Shown here piece by piece: positions 45,143 to 54,800 of a stretch of 64,000 bases of DNA. A program made the position numbers and the translations under genes. The stretch's first letter is position 1. The number at the start of each line of letters is the position of its first letter. The stretch covers positions 27,584 through 91,583 of the forward strand of contig CAWGUU010000018.1 in NCBI GenBank assembly GCA_963825765.1, written 5' to 3'. The stretch is from CAWGUU01 sp963825765 (GTDB taxonomy: Bacteria > Actinomycetota > Acidimicrobiia > Acidimicrobiales > AC-14). The notes beneath the pieces are model-generated. The model was not told the DNA's origin and did not search any database. It saw only the letters and a program-made list of their open reading frames with translations.

Positions 45143-45724
45143 GTGGTGATCCCTGCGGATGAGGCAGAGCTGGTGGCACGGGCCAAGGCTGGCGACGTCA
45201 ATGCCTTCGCCGCCCTGGTCACGACCACGCAGGCCGAGGTGTACACCCTGGCGTACCGGTTGACGGGGAACGAGGAGGACGCCCGCGACGTCGCCCAGGA
45301 TGCCTACCTGCGAGCGTACAAGGGCCTCAAGCATTTCCGGGGCGACGCCAGGTTCTCGACCTGGATGTACCGGATCACGGCCAACTGCGCCTCCACCGCG
45401 TTGGTCCGCAGGTCCCGCAACGGATCCCACGAGCCTCTGCCCGACGAGGACGCCACGCCCGACGTGCGCCCCGAGTCGAACCCCGAGAGCATGGCCGAGG
45501 CCGGTGCCCTCCGCGACAGGATGACGGCGGCTCTCGCCGAGCTCTCGCCCCCCCTGCGCTCGGTCGTGGTGCTGCGTGACATCTACGACCTCCCGCACGA
45601 GGCCATCGCCTCGGAGCTGGGCATCACCGAGGCGGCGGCGAAGGTGCGGTTGCACCGGGCCCGTCGCAAGCTTCGTGAGCGGTTGTTCCCGTTGCCGGGA
45701 GAGGAGAAGGCCCGTGCGGTCTAG
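45143..45724 (+). CDS. ECF-family RNA polymerase sigma factor
   Basis: About 193 residues. Region 2 contains LVARAKAGDVNAFAALVTTT, AYRLTGNEEDARDVAQDAYL and FRGDARFSTWMYRITANCAST; region 4 contains LAELSPPLRSVVVLRDIYDL and ASELGITEAAAKVRLHRARRKL. The GTG at 45143 has GAGG 8 nt upstream; a longer start through the 21-bp repeats cannot be ruled out because the frame is open. The downstream gene overlaps it by 11 bp and looks like its anti-sigma factor. Confidence 0.92.
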   Translation: MVIPADEAELVARAKAGDVNAFAALVTTTQAEVYTLAYRLTGNEEDARDVAQDAYLRAYKGLKHFRGDARFSTWMYRITANCASTALVRRSRNGSHEPLPDEDATPDVRPESNPESMAEAGALRDRMTAALAELSPPLRSVVVLRDIYDLPHEAIASELGITEAAAKVRLHRARRKLRERLFPLPGEEKARAV

Positions 45725-46163
45725 GTTCATGCTCTTGCGTCCAGCCATCCAGGGTGGCTTGTGGTCGGCCACGCGCGGAAGCCTGTTGCCCAGCGGCGTG
45801 TCCTGCTCTGCGGTCGCCAAGGCCCTGCCGGGCATCGTCGACGGCATGGAGGTGGCCGATCTCGATCTGCGCCGCCACGTCGACTCCTGCCTGCGGTGCC
45901 AGGCCGAGCTGGCCCAGTACCGCAAGGTGCTACGGGCCCTCCACCAGATGCGCACGGAGCTGCTCGAACCCGCGCCCGGACTGTTGCCCGACATCCTCGC
46001 CTCGCTGGAGGCCGCGGGGGAGCGGCGGGCCATGCGCTTCCTGCTCACCGGCCGCCAGGCCGCCTACGTCGGCACCATCGCCGCCGCCACTGCGGCCAGC
46101 GCAGCCGGTGCCATCGTGCTGGCCAGCCGCGCCCGCCACCGTCGCGTGCCCGTCGCCAGCTAG
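45714..46163 (+). CDS. Membrane anti-sigma factor with zinc-finger (ZAS-like) domain
   Basis: A 149-residue protein beginning at GTG 45714 with GAGGAGAAGG just upstream, overlapping the sigma stop. LDLRRHVDSCLRCQAELAQY contains the H-x3-C-x2-C zinc motif of anti-sigma factors. A hydrophobic segment (VGTIAAATAASAAGAIVLA) near the C-terminus makes it a tail-anchored membrane protein. It should sequester the ECF sigma factor encoded just upstream. Confidence 0.85.
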   Translation: MRSRFMLLRPAIQGGLWSATRGSLLPSGVSCSAVAKALPGIVDGMEVADLDLRRHVDSCLRCQAELAQYRKVLRALHQMRTELLEPAPGLLPDILASLEAAGERRAMRFLLTGRQAAYVGTIAAATAASAAGAIVLASRARHRRVPVAS

Positions 46164-46257
46164 CACGCCAGCTACCGCTCTCCACTCGGAGATGGGGGAC
46201 GGGCATCGCGAACCTTGAGCTATCCTCGGGCCATCCACGCCCCCGGGCAGACCCCTA

Positions 46258-46330
46258 AGGGCAGTAGCTCAACTGGCAGAGCACCGGTCTCCAAAACCGG
46301 CGGTTGGGGGTTCGAGTCCCTCCTGCCCTG
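46258..46330 (+). tRNA. tRNA-Trp (CCA)
   Basis: The acceptor AGGGCAG (46258-46264) pairs with CTGCCCT (46323-46329). The anticodon CCA is at 46291-46293. The 3' CCA is not encoded. tRNA-Trp directly before secE is a conserved bacterial arrangement. Confidence 0.96.
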
Positions 46331-46363
46331 CTGCGTTCGATCGTTTCCGTCCAAGAGGTAGCT

Positions 46364-46654
46364 GTGAACCGACAGATGAAGCGGATGATGCAGAAGCAGG
46401 GCCAGCTCGCGCCCGACGGTTCGCCGGCTCGTCGCGAGCCGGTCAAGCCCGCGCCCCGTCCGCCCAAGGAACGTGTCGGTGCCGCCGAGTACCTCCGCCA
46501 GGTGCGCGCCGAGCTACGGAAGGTGGCGTGGCCGACGCGGGCCGAGGTCATCAACTACTCGATCATCGTGCTCATCGCCCTGCTGCTCCTCACCGCCCTG
46601 ATCTTCCTGCTCGACTACGCCTTCGGGCAGTTCGTGATCTTCCTCTTCGAATGA
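46364..46654 (+). CDS. secE: Preprotein translocase subunit SecE
   Basis: A 96-residue protein with a basic Pro-rich N-terminus and the SecE core EYLRQVRAELRKVAWPTRAEVINYS, followed by one membrane segment (IIVLIALLLLTALIFLLDYAF). It is an essential part of the SecYEG channel. GTG 46364 follows AGAGGTAG. The stop overlaps the nusG ATG (ATGA). Confidence 0.96.
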   Translation: MNRQMKRMMQKQGQLAPDGSPARREPVKPAPRPPKERVGAAEYLRQVRAELRKVAWPTRAEVINYSIIVLIALLLLTALIFLLDYAFGQFVIFLFE

Positions 46655-47487
46655 GCGACATCGCAGACAACGACGACCAGCCGTCCGACTCCCTCCCCGA
46701 TTCGCTCGCCGATCCCGTGGAGCTCGAGGGCGTGGCGGCACCCGAGGAAGGGGGCCCTGCGGCGGCGGAGGGCGACACCGACGGCCCCATCGCCGTGGCC
46801 GGGGCCGAGGCCGATGCCCCCGAGGCCGATGGCCCCGAGGCCGACATCCCGCCGATCGAGATCCCGCCTGACGTCGTGCTCGGCGACGGCTTGGCCGACG
46901 ACGACGAGGAGGACGAGGTCGTCCCGGTCGAGAGCCCGTACGACCGTCCGGGCTCGTGGTACGTGGTGCACACCTACGCCGGCTACGAGAACAAGGTGAA
47001 GTCCAACCTCCAGAGCCGGATCGCCTCCATGAACATGGAGGACAGGATCTTCGAGTGCGTCATCCCGATGGAGGACGTGATCGAGTTCAAGGGCGGCAAG
47101 CGGGTCACGGTCCAGAAGAAGGTGTTCCCCGGCTACCTGCTCGTGCGGTGCGAGCTCGACGACGACTCCTGGCGGGTCGTCCGCAACACGCCGGGCGTCA
47201 CCGGGTTCGTGGGCCTGGGGGCCAAGCCCACCCCGCTCTCGCGCAAAGAGGTGGAGAGCATCCTGCAGGTGCAGTCCGGCGGCACCGAGGGCGTGGCCCG
47301 CAAGCCGGCCCGCCGGCCCATGTACGAGGTGGGAGAGAGCGTTCGGGTCAAGGAAGGTCCGTTCTCGGACTTCTCCGGCCAGATCGCCGAGATCAACGAG
47401 GACCAGCTCAAGCTCAAGGTCCTCGTCAACATCTTCGGCCGGGAGACTCCGGTCGAGCTCGAGTTCAGTCAGGTGGCGAAGCTGTAG
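46651..47487 (+). CDS. nusG: Transcription elongation factor NusG, acidic N-terminal extension
   Basis: A 278-residue NusG. The NGN domain begins SWYVVHTYAGYENKVKSNLQ (near residue 105) and runs through VFPGYLLVRCELDDDSWRVV. The KOW domain has GESVRVKEGPFSDFSGQIAEI. The first ~100 residues are an acidic Asp/Glu/Pro/Ala-rich tail, as in other actinobacteria. It binds RNA polymerase and affects pausing and antitermination. Confidence 0.97.
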   Translation: MSDIADNDDQPSDSLPDSLADPVELEGVAAPEEGGPAAAEGDTDGPIAVAGAEADAPEADGPEADIPPIEIPPDVVLGDGLADDDEEDEVVPVESPYDRPGSWYVVHTYAGYENKVKSNLQSRIASMNMEDRIFECVIPMEDVIEFKGGKRVTVQKKVFPGYLLVRCELDDDSWRVVRNTPGVTGFVGLGAKPTPLSRKEVESILQVQSGGTEGVARKPARRPMYEVGESVRVKEGPFSDFSGQIAEINEDQLKLKVLVNIFGRETPVELEFSQVAKL

Positions 47488-47916
47488 ATGGCAAAGCGAC
47501 GGGTAGCAGCAGTCGTGAGGATCCAGATCCCGGCCGGCGCGGCCACACCCGCGCCTCCCGTCGGCACCGCCCTGGGCCCCCACGGCGTGAACATCATGGA
47601 GTTCTGCAAGCAGTACAACGCGGCCAGCGAGTCGCAGCGGGGAACGATCGTCCCGGCCGAGATCACCGTGTTCGAGGACCGCTCGTTCACGTTCATCCTC
47701 AAGACGCCGCCGACGCCCGTACTGCTGCGCACCGCCGCCGGGGTCGAAAAGGGGTCGGAGACCCCAGGACGAACCGGTGTCGGTTCGATCACCGACGCCC
47801 AGCTGGCCGACATCGCCAACGTGAAGATGCCCGACCTCAACGCCAACGACCTCGAGGCGGCCAAGCGCCAGATCGCCGGCACGGCCCGCTCGATGGGGAT
47901 CACGGTTTCCAAATGA
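47488..47916 (+). CDS. rplK: 50S ribosomal protein L11
   Basis: A 142-residue L11: IQIPAGAATPAPPVGTALGP, GVNIMEFCKQYNA, FILKTPPTPVLLRTAAGVEK and the C-terminal rRNA-binding AKRQIAGTARSMGI. Full length. It starts right after the nusG stop, and its stop overlaps the rplA ATG. Confidence 0.98.
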   Translation: MAKRRVAAVVRIQIPAGAATPAPPVGTALGPHGVNIMEFCKQYNAASESQRGTIVPAEITVFEDRSFTFILKTPPTPVLLRTAAGVEKGSETPGRTGVGSITDAQLADIANVKMPDLNANDLEAAKRQIAGTARSMGITVSK

Positions 47917-48650
47917 CGCACACCAAGAAGGACTCCAAGAAGTACCAGGACGCCGTCCGCCGGTTCGACGAGCAGCTCCTGCACAACCCGGGTGAGGCCG
48001 TCGACCTGGTGAAGAGCCTGGCCTTCGCCAAGTTCGACGAGACCGTCGAGCTGGCGGTGCGCCTGGGCGTCGACCCCCGCAAGGCCGACCAGATCGTGCG
48101 AGGCACCGTCGGTCTGCCGGCAGGTACGGGCAAGATGGTCCGGGTCGTGGTATTCGCCGCCGGCGAGGCCGCCAATGACGCCCGGGAGGCGGGTGCCGAC
48201 GTCGTGGGCGCCGACGACCTGGTCGCTCGGGTGCAGGGCGGGTTCCTCGACTTCGACGTTGCCATCGCCACGCCTGACCTCATGGGACAGGTCGGCAAGC
48301 TGGGCCGGGTCCTCGGCCCCCGGGGCCTCATGCCGAACCCCAAGACCGGCACCGTCACCATGGAAGTCGGCCGGGCGGTCAAGGAGTTCAAGGGCGGTCG
48401 GGTGGAGTACCGCACCGACCGCTACGGAAACATCCACGTCCCCATCGGCAAGGTGAGCTTCGACCGCCGTGCCCTGCTGGAGAACCTGCGGGCCGTCATC
48501 GACGAGCTCAACCGGGCCAAGCCGGCTTCCTCCAAGGGCAGGTACATGCGCGGGGTCACCATCTCGTCCACCATGGGTCCGGGCGTGAAGATGGACCCCA
48601 GCGCGGCGCGTGCGCTCGAGGACGACCTGGCTGCGGCTGGCCCGTCGTAG
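47913..48650 (+). CDS. rplA: 50S ribosomal protein L1
   Basis: A 245-residue L1: FDETVELAVRLGVDPRKADQ, VRGTVGLPAGTGKMVRV, GRVLGPRGLMPNPKTGTVTM and a final YMRGVTISSTMGPGVKMD. Full length. In most bacteria rplJ follows within a few hundred bases; here a 10.5-kb gene intervenes. Confidence 0.98.
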   Translation: MTHTKKDSKKYQDAVRRFDEQLLHNPGEAVDLVKSLAFAKFDETVELAVRLGVDPRKADQIVRGTVGLPAGTGKMVRVVVFAAGEAANDAREAGADVVGADDLVARVQGGFLDFDVAIATPDLMGQVGKLGRVLGPRGLMPNPKTGTVTMEVGRAVKEFKGGRVEYRTDRYGNIHVPIGKVSFDRRALLENLRAVIDELNRAKPASSKGRYMRGVTISSTMGPGVKMDPSAARALEDDLAAAGPS

Positions 48651-48844
48651 CCGCGTAGCGTTCCAACACCTGGCTGTTGGAGCCCCGAATCGCCTCCAAC
48701 ACCCCCGGGAATCCGGCGGAAAGCTTCCTGTCAGCCTCCTCCCCGAAGTAGTCTGCCGCCGCGAGCTGGGCGTTCCGCGTGGCGTGGCGGTGTGCTCCCG
48801 GTTGAGCGGTCGAAGTGCACAGCGCCAACGAAGCGAGGCTGACG
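48651..48844 (+). promoter_or_regulatory. Intergenic region before the giant gene
   Basis: A stem TCCAACA (48662-48668), loop CCTGGC, TGTTGGA (48675-48681), lies 12 bp after the rplA stop and may terminate the rplKA transcript; there is no T-tract. The remaining 160 bp presumably hold the promoter of the giant gene. GCGAGG lies about 8 nt before its ATG. Confidence 0.4.
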
Positions 48845-51800
48845 ATGCGGGCGTCAAGGGCTGGATTCACGACGGCGGCCACGGGGAGCAGGGGCAGGGG
48901 CAAGGGGACGCCGGCGCTGGTAGGCGCGATGCTGGCATCGCTCCTTGTGTTCCTGGGCGCGGCTGCGGGCCCGGCGACGGCACAGACCGAAACGCCGACC
49001 ACGGAGCCGCAGGCCTCCGAGGCGCCGGCCACCACCGACACCGCCGCGGCCTTGGGCGGCGAGACGCCCGCCGACGCAGGCCCCGCGTCCGGGGATGCGG
49101 GGTCATCCGGCGAGAGCGCCGACACGGGCAAGGCGACCAGCTCGGCGAACTCGGGAGCCAGCTCGAACGCAACCGGCCGACCGGGCCCGAGCGGTGACGC
49201 CCGGAACCTGACCAACGCCGTCGCCGCCGGGGGCGAGGGGGGCGAGGGCGGTATCGCCGGGTCGCTCTCCGTCGGAGCCGACGGCGTTGTCGCGTCCGTA
49301 GGTACCAGCGGCTCGAGTGGCGCCCTCAGCGGAGTCGTCGCCTCGATCGCCGATGCGTCCGGCGGGGCCGGCGGGTCGGCGCTGGTGGCGCTCTCACCGG
49401 TGGCCCTTTCCGGCGATACCGGTTCGGCCACCGCCCAGTCCTCTGCCACCAACACGGGTGCCACCGGTGACGCCAGCTCGACGGCCGTCGCCAACCCGAC
49501 CTCGACCTCAGGTTCAACCGGGAACAGCAGCGGCACGGGCGGCTCGGCCACGCCCAACCCCTTCGCCCTCAACACGGGCATCCTGAGCATCACGCCGGTG
49601 ACTCGAGAGGGCGGCGTCGGGAGCACCACCCAGACCTCCGGCGGGAACCCCCTCGGCGGCATCGGCGTCGCCTCCGGCTCCTCGCCGAACGAGTCCGCCG
49701 ATTCAGGTTCAACCGGTAACTCCGGAGCGGTGTCCTCGATCGGCCTGGCCAGCAGCTCGGCGAACTCCGGCGCGTCAAGTACGTCCACGAGCGTCTCCGG
49801 TGACACCGGTGACGCGGTCAACGACATCGACGTCCTCGCCCTCGGCGGCGAAGGCGGCGACGGCGGCTTCGCCCTCCCGATCGCCCTCGGTGGCAGTGCC
49901 GCCAATGTGATCGTCGGCACGCCCGGCGCGGCCGGTGGGGCCGGCGGGGCCGACGTCGGCGCGGCCGGCGGCGCGGGCGCGGCCGGTGCCGATGATGTCG
50001 GCGGCGCTGGTGGTGCAGGTGGCGCGGGTGGAGCAGGTGGAGCCGGTGGCGTGGGTGTCCCGCCTGCGGCCGGTGGAGCAGGCGGCACGGGTGGAGCCGG
50101 CGGCGCGGGCGGTGGCGGCGCGCCCGGTACCGGCGGCGCAGGCGGTGCGGGCACAACCGGTGGAGCGGCGGCCGGTGGCGCCGGCGTCGCGGGCGGCACG
50201 GGTGGGGGAGCGTCCGGGAGCCCCACGGCGGTCGGAGGCAGCGCCATCGCTGTCGGCACCGCCGACGGTGGCGCGGGTGGCGATGCCACGGTCACGTTCG
50301 GCAGTCCGACTGCAGTGTCCGGGAGCTCGGGCGCCTCGGTGGCCCAGAGCAGCAGCACGAACAGCGGCGACACCGGCGACGCGGAGTCCGAGGCGGAATC
50401 CAGCCCGACCGCGGTGTCCGGCGACACGGGTGACTCCGGCGACACGGGTGACGTGGCGTCCAGCCCGACGGCCGCCAACTCGGCGATCCTCGGCGCGGCC
50501 ATCGTGATCGACGGCGACGTCGAGTCCGGCGACTCCGGTGACACCGGCACCACCGGCGACGCCGCCGCGGTCGGCGCGGCCACCAGCTTCGCCAACAGCG
50601 GGGCCAACAGCGACGTCGTGTCCACGTCCGGCGACACCGGCTCGGCGGAGAACGACGTGGAGGCCCTGGTCGTGGCCGGCGAGGGTGGCGACGGCGGCAT
50701 CGTCGTTCCCATCGCCGTGGGCGGCGACGCCCTCAACGTCCTGGCCGGCGCGGCCGGTGGCACCGGCGGTACGGGTGGCGCCGCCACCGGCGGGGCCGGC
50801 GGCGCGGGTGGCGCAGGAGGCGCCGGAACGGGCGGGGCCGGTGGGGCGGGTGGCGGCGGCGGGGCCGGCGGGGCGGGCGGGGACTCAGCGGCGGTCACCG
50901 TCGTGGTCGGCGACCCCGCTCCGGTGATCGCACCCATCGTCACCGGCGGGCAGGGCGGTGCGGGCGGCGCCGGTGGGGCGGGCGGCACGGGCGGCATCGG
51001 CACGGGCGGTGCGGGCGGCACGGGTGGGGCGGGCGGCGCCGCGGCCGGCGGCGGGGGCGGCGCGGGAGGCGCTGGAGGCGCGGCCACAGGAAGTCCCACC
51101 GCCATCGGCGGCGCGGCGATCGCGGTCGGCTCCGCCGACGGGGGTGCCGGAGGATCGGCCACGTTCTCGGCCAGCCCCGAAGCCCGGTCCGGAGCCTCGG
51201 GCGCCACGAGCGCCAAGACGTCGGCCACCAACACCGGCGACACCGGCGACGCCGACTCGAGCGCGGAGTCGAGCCCGTCGGCCGTCTCCGGCGACTCCGG
51301 CGACTCCGGTGACACTGGCGACGCCACATCCAGCCCGTCGGCCACCAACACAGGCCTTTTGGGCGCGGCAGTTGCCATCGGTGGCGACGTCGAGTCCGGC
51401 GACTCCGGCGCCTCGGGTGCCACCGGCAACGCCGCAGCAGTTGGCGCGGCGTCGAGCTTCGCCAACTCCGGCGCCAACGCCGACGGCGTCTCGGTCTCGG
51501 GTGACACGGGCGCGGCCGCCAACGACCTCGACGTGCTCGTCCTGGCCGGTGAGGGTGGCGACGGCGGCGTGGCCATCCCCGTGGCCCTCGGCGGCGATGC
51601 CACCAACGTGATGCTCGGTGGCGCCGGCGGTGGCGGCGGCACGGGCGGCGCGGCCACAGGCGGTGCCGGAGGCCTGGCCGGCGCCGGTGGCGCAGGGCTC
51701 GGCGGCGCCGGCGGTGGCGGTGGCACAGGCGGTGGCGGCGGGGCCGGCGGGTCGGCCACCGAGGTCTCCACCGTCGTCAACACCATCAACGTGGCCGGCG

Positions 51801-54800
51801 GAGACGCCGCCGTCGCGGTCACGATCGTCCCGATCGTCAGCGGCGGCGCCGGCGGCGCGGGCGCGCTCGGCGGCGCTGGCGGTGCCGGCGGCGGGGGCCT
51901 CGGCGGCGCAGGTGGCACCGGCGGCACCGGCGGTACGGCAACCGGGGGTGCCGGCGGCGCCGGCGGTGCCGGTGGGACCGTGTCGGGCAGCCCGACGGCG
52001 GTCACCGGGCCCACCGTGGCCACAGCTTCGGCCGGCGGCGGCGCAGGTGGGGCGGCGAGCCTCATCACCAACAGCCCCATCGCGACCTCGGGCGCCTCGG
52101 GCTCTTCCAGCACCCAGGTTTCGGCCACCAATACGGGCGACACCGGCGACGCGTCGTCCAGCGCCGAGGCCAGCCCCGTCGCCGTGTCCGGCGACTCGGG
52201 CGACTCGGGCGACTCGGGCAGTGCCACCTCCACCCCCACGGCCGCCAACGGCTCGATCCTCGGGATCGCCCTTGCGGTCGGCGGAGACGCCGAGACCGGC
52301 GACACGGGTGTCACCGGCGACACAGGCGCATCGGTCGGCGTGGGTACCGCGTCCAGCACCGCCATCTCCGGGGCCAGTGCCTCCGGCGTGTCCTTCTCGG
52401 GCGAGACCGGCTCGGCTGCGAACGAACTCGACCTTGTCGTCGTCGGCGGCGAGGGTGGCGACGCCGGCCTCGCTCTGGCCGCGTCGGCCGGCGGCAACGC
52501 CACCAACGTCATGGTCGGCGGAGCCGCGGGCGTCGGCGGGGTCGGTGGCGCGGCCACGGGTGGAGCCGGAGGCGCAGGCGGGAGCGGCGGAGCGGGCTTC
52601 GGCGGCTTCGGCGGCGCGGCCGGCGGCGGTGGCGCGGGCGGTGGCGGCGGCGCGGCAGTCGCGAACGACGCCGTCGTCACCACGATCACCACGGCCAACG
52701 GCGACGCCACCGTCACCACCCTCGACGCCCCCATCGTCAGCGGTGGAGCGGGAGGTGCGGGCGCCGGTGGTGGCGCGGGCGGTGCCGGCGGGCCCGGCAC
52801 CGGCGGCACAGGTGGTATCGGCGGCGGCGGTGGTGGTTCCACGGGCGGTGCCGGCGGCGTCGGTGGCACAGGCGGATCCATAGCCGGCAGCCCCGAGGCC
52901 GACACCGGCCCCACGGTGGCAACGGCGGACGCCGACGGCGGGGCAGGAGGCGCGGCGAGCGTCACCACTAGCCCCACTGCCACATCTGGCGCGTCGGGCT
53001 CCTCCAGCGCCCAGTCGTCGGCCACCAACACGGGCGACACCGGCGACGCGGATTCTGAGGCGGATGCCAGCCCTGTGGCGCTTTCCGGCGACTCCGGCGA
53101 CTCCGGCGACTCGGGGAACGCGACGTCGACTCCCACGGCCGCCAACACCGCCCTGCTCGGCGCGGCCGTCGCCCTCGGCGGCGAGGCTGAGTCGGGCGAC
53201 ACCGGCGACGCCGGCGCCACAGGTGGGGCCGCAGCGTTCGGTTCCGCCGCCAGCTCGGCCACGTCGGGCGCGTCCGCCGGCTCGATCTCGGGGTCCGGCG
53301 ACACCGGAGCGGCGGCGAACGACGTCGATGTGGTCGTGATCGGCGGCGAGGGCGGCGACGCCGGTGCCGCCATCACCCTGGTGGACGGCGGCGAGGCCAC
53401 CAACGTCCTGCTGGCCGGCGCCGGCGCAGCCGGCGGTGTCGGCGGCGCGTCGGCCGGCGGCGCCGGTGGCACGGGCGGCCCGGGCGGCGCCGGCTTCGGC
53501 GGATTCGGCGGCCCGGGAGGCATCGGCGGCGCAGGCGGCGAGGGCGGGGCGGCCACGGAGATCTTCACGAGCGTCCAGACGATCGACACCACCTTCGGCG
53601 ACGTCACGCTCACCGACACGATCGTCCCGCTCGTGTTCGGCGGCGCGGGTGCCGCGGGTGGCGCCGGTGGCGCCGGCGCAGCCGGTGGCGCGGGGTTCGG
53701 CGGTGCAGGCGGCGGCGGCGGTGCAGGCGGCGCTTCGGTCGGCGGTGCAGGCGGCGGCGGCGGTGCAGGCGGCGCGATCGCAGGTAGCCCTGAGGCCGAG
53801 ACCGGGCCCACGGTCGGCACGAGCGCGGCCAACGGCGGCGCCGGCGGCGGGGCGAGCGTCACCACCAGCCCCACGGCCACGTCGGGGGTCTCAGGTGCGT
53901 CCAGCGCCCAGACGTCGGCCACCAACACGGGCGACACCGGCGACGCAGAGTCGGAGGCCGACGCCAGCCCCGAGGCCGCCAGCGGCGACTCGGGCGACAC
54001 CGGTCAGTCCGGCAGCGCCACGTCCGTGGCCACCGACACCAACACCACGCTGCTGGCCAACCTGCTGGGCACGGGCCTGGCCATCGGCGGCGACGCCGAG
54101 AGCGGTGACTCCGGCGAGACTGGTGACACCGGCGACGTGTTCGCCGCAGGAGACGCGGACAGCTCGGCGGTGTCCGGGGCGTCGGCCGTCTCCGACGCCG
54201 GCTCGGGCGACACGGGCGACGCCGAGAACGACCTCGACGCGGCCGTGATCGGCGGCGAGGGGGGCGACGCAGGTGTGGCCGCGGCCCTGGTTGCCGGCGG
54301 CAGCGCCACCAACGTGCTCGTGGGCGGCACTGGCGCTCTCGGAGCGGAGGGCGGTGTATCGGTGGGCGGCAACGGCGGCGCAGGCGGTGCCGGTGGGGCG
54401 GGCTTCGGCGGCTTCGGCGGCGCCGGCGGGGGCGGCGGCGCCGGAGGCGCGGGGGGCGACGCGTCCGAGGTCGACGTCGAGATCTCCACCGTCACCCTCG
54501 TCTTCGAGGACGTCACCGGCCTCACCATCAACCGCCTGTACGCACCGATCGACATCGGCGGTGCCGCCGGCGCGGGCGGAGCGGGCGGCGCAGGCGGCGC
54601 GGGCGCAGCCGGGTTCGGTGGCGTCGGTGGAACGGGCGGCGCCGGCGGCGCATCCACCGGCGGCGCCGGCGGTGCGGGCGGAGCGGGCGGAGCGGTCTCG
54701 GGCAGTCCCGAAGCGGTGAGCGGCGCCACGGTGGGTACGGCGGCCGCCAACGGCGGTGCCGGGGGCGCAGCCAGCCTGACGACGAACAGCCCCACCGCCG

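Noticed and set aside
48556..54000. A very long antisense open frame, rich in Pro and Ala, opposite the giant gene (and another at 55798-58458).
   Set aside because: It is the mirror of GGC/GCC-rich codons: Gly/Ala repeats on one strand give Pro/Ala on the other. No start signal, no signal peptide, no domain; the plus frame has a signal sequence and ordered modules.
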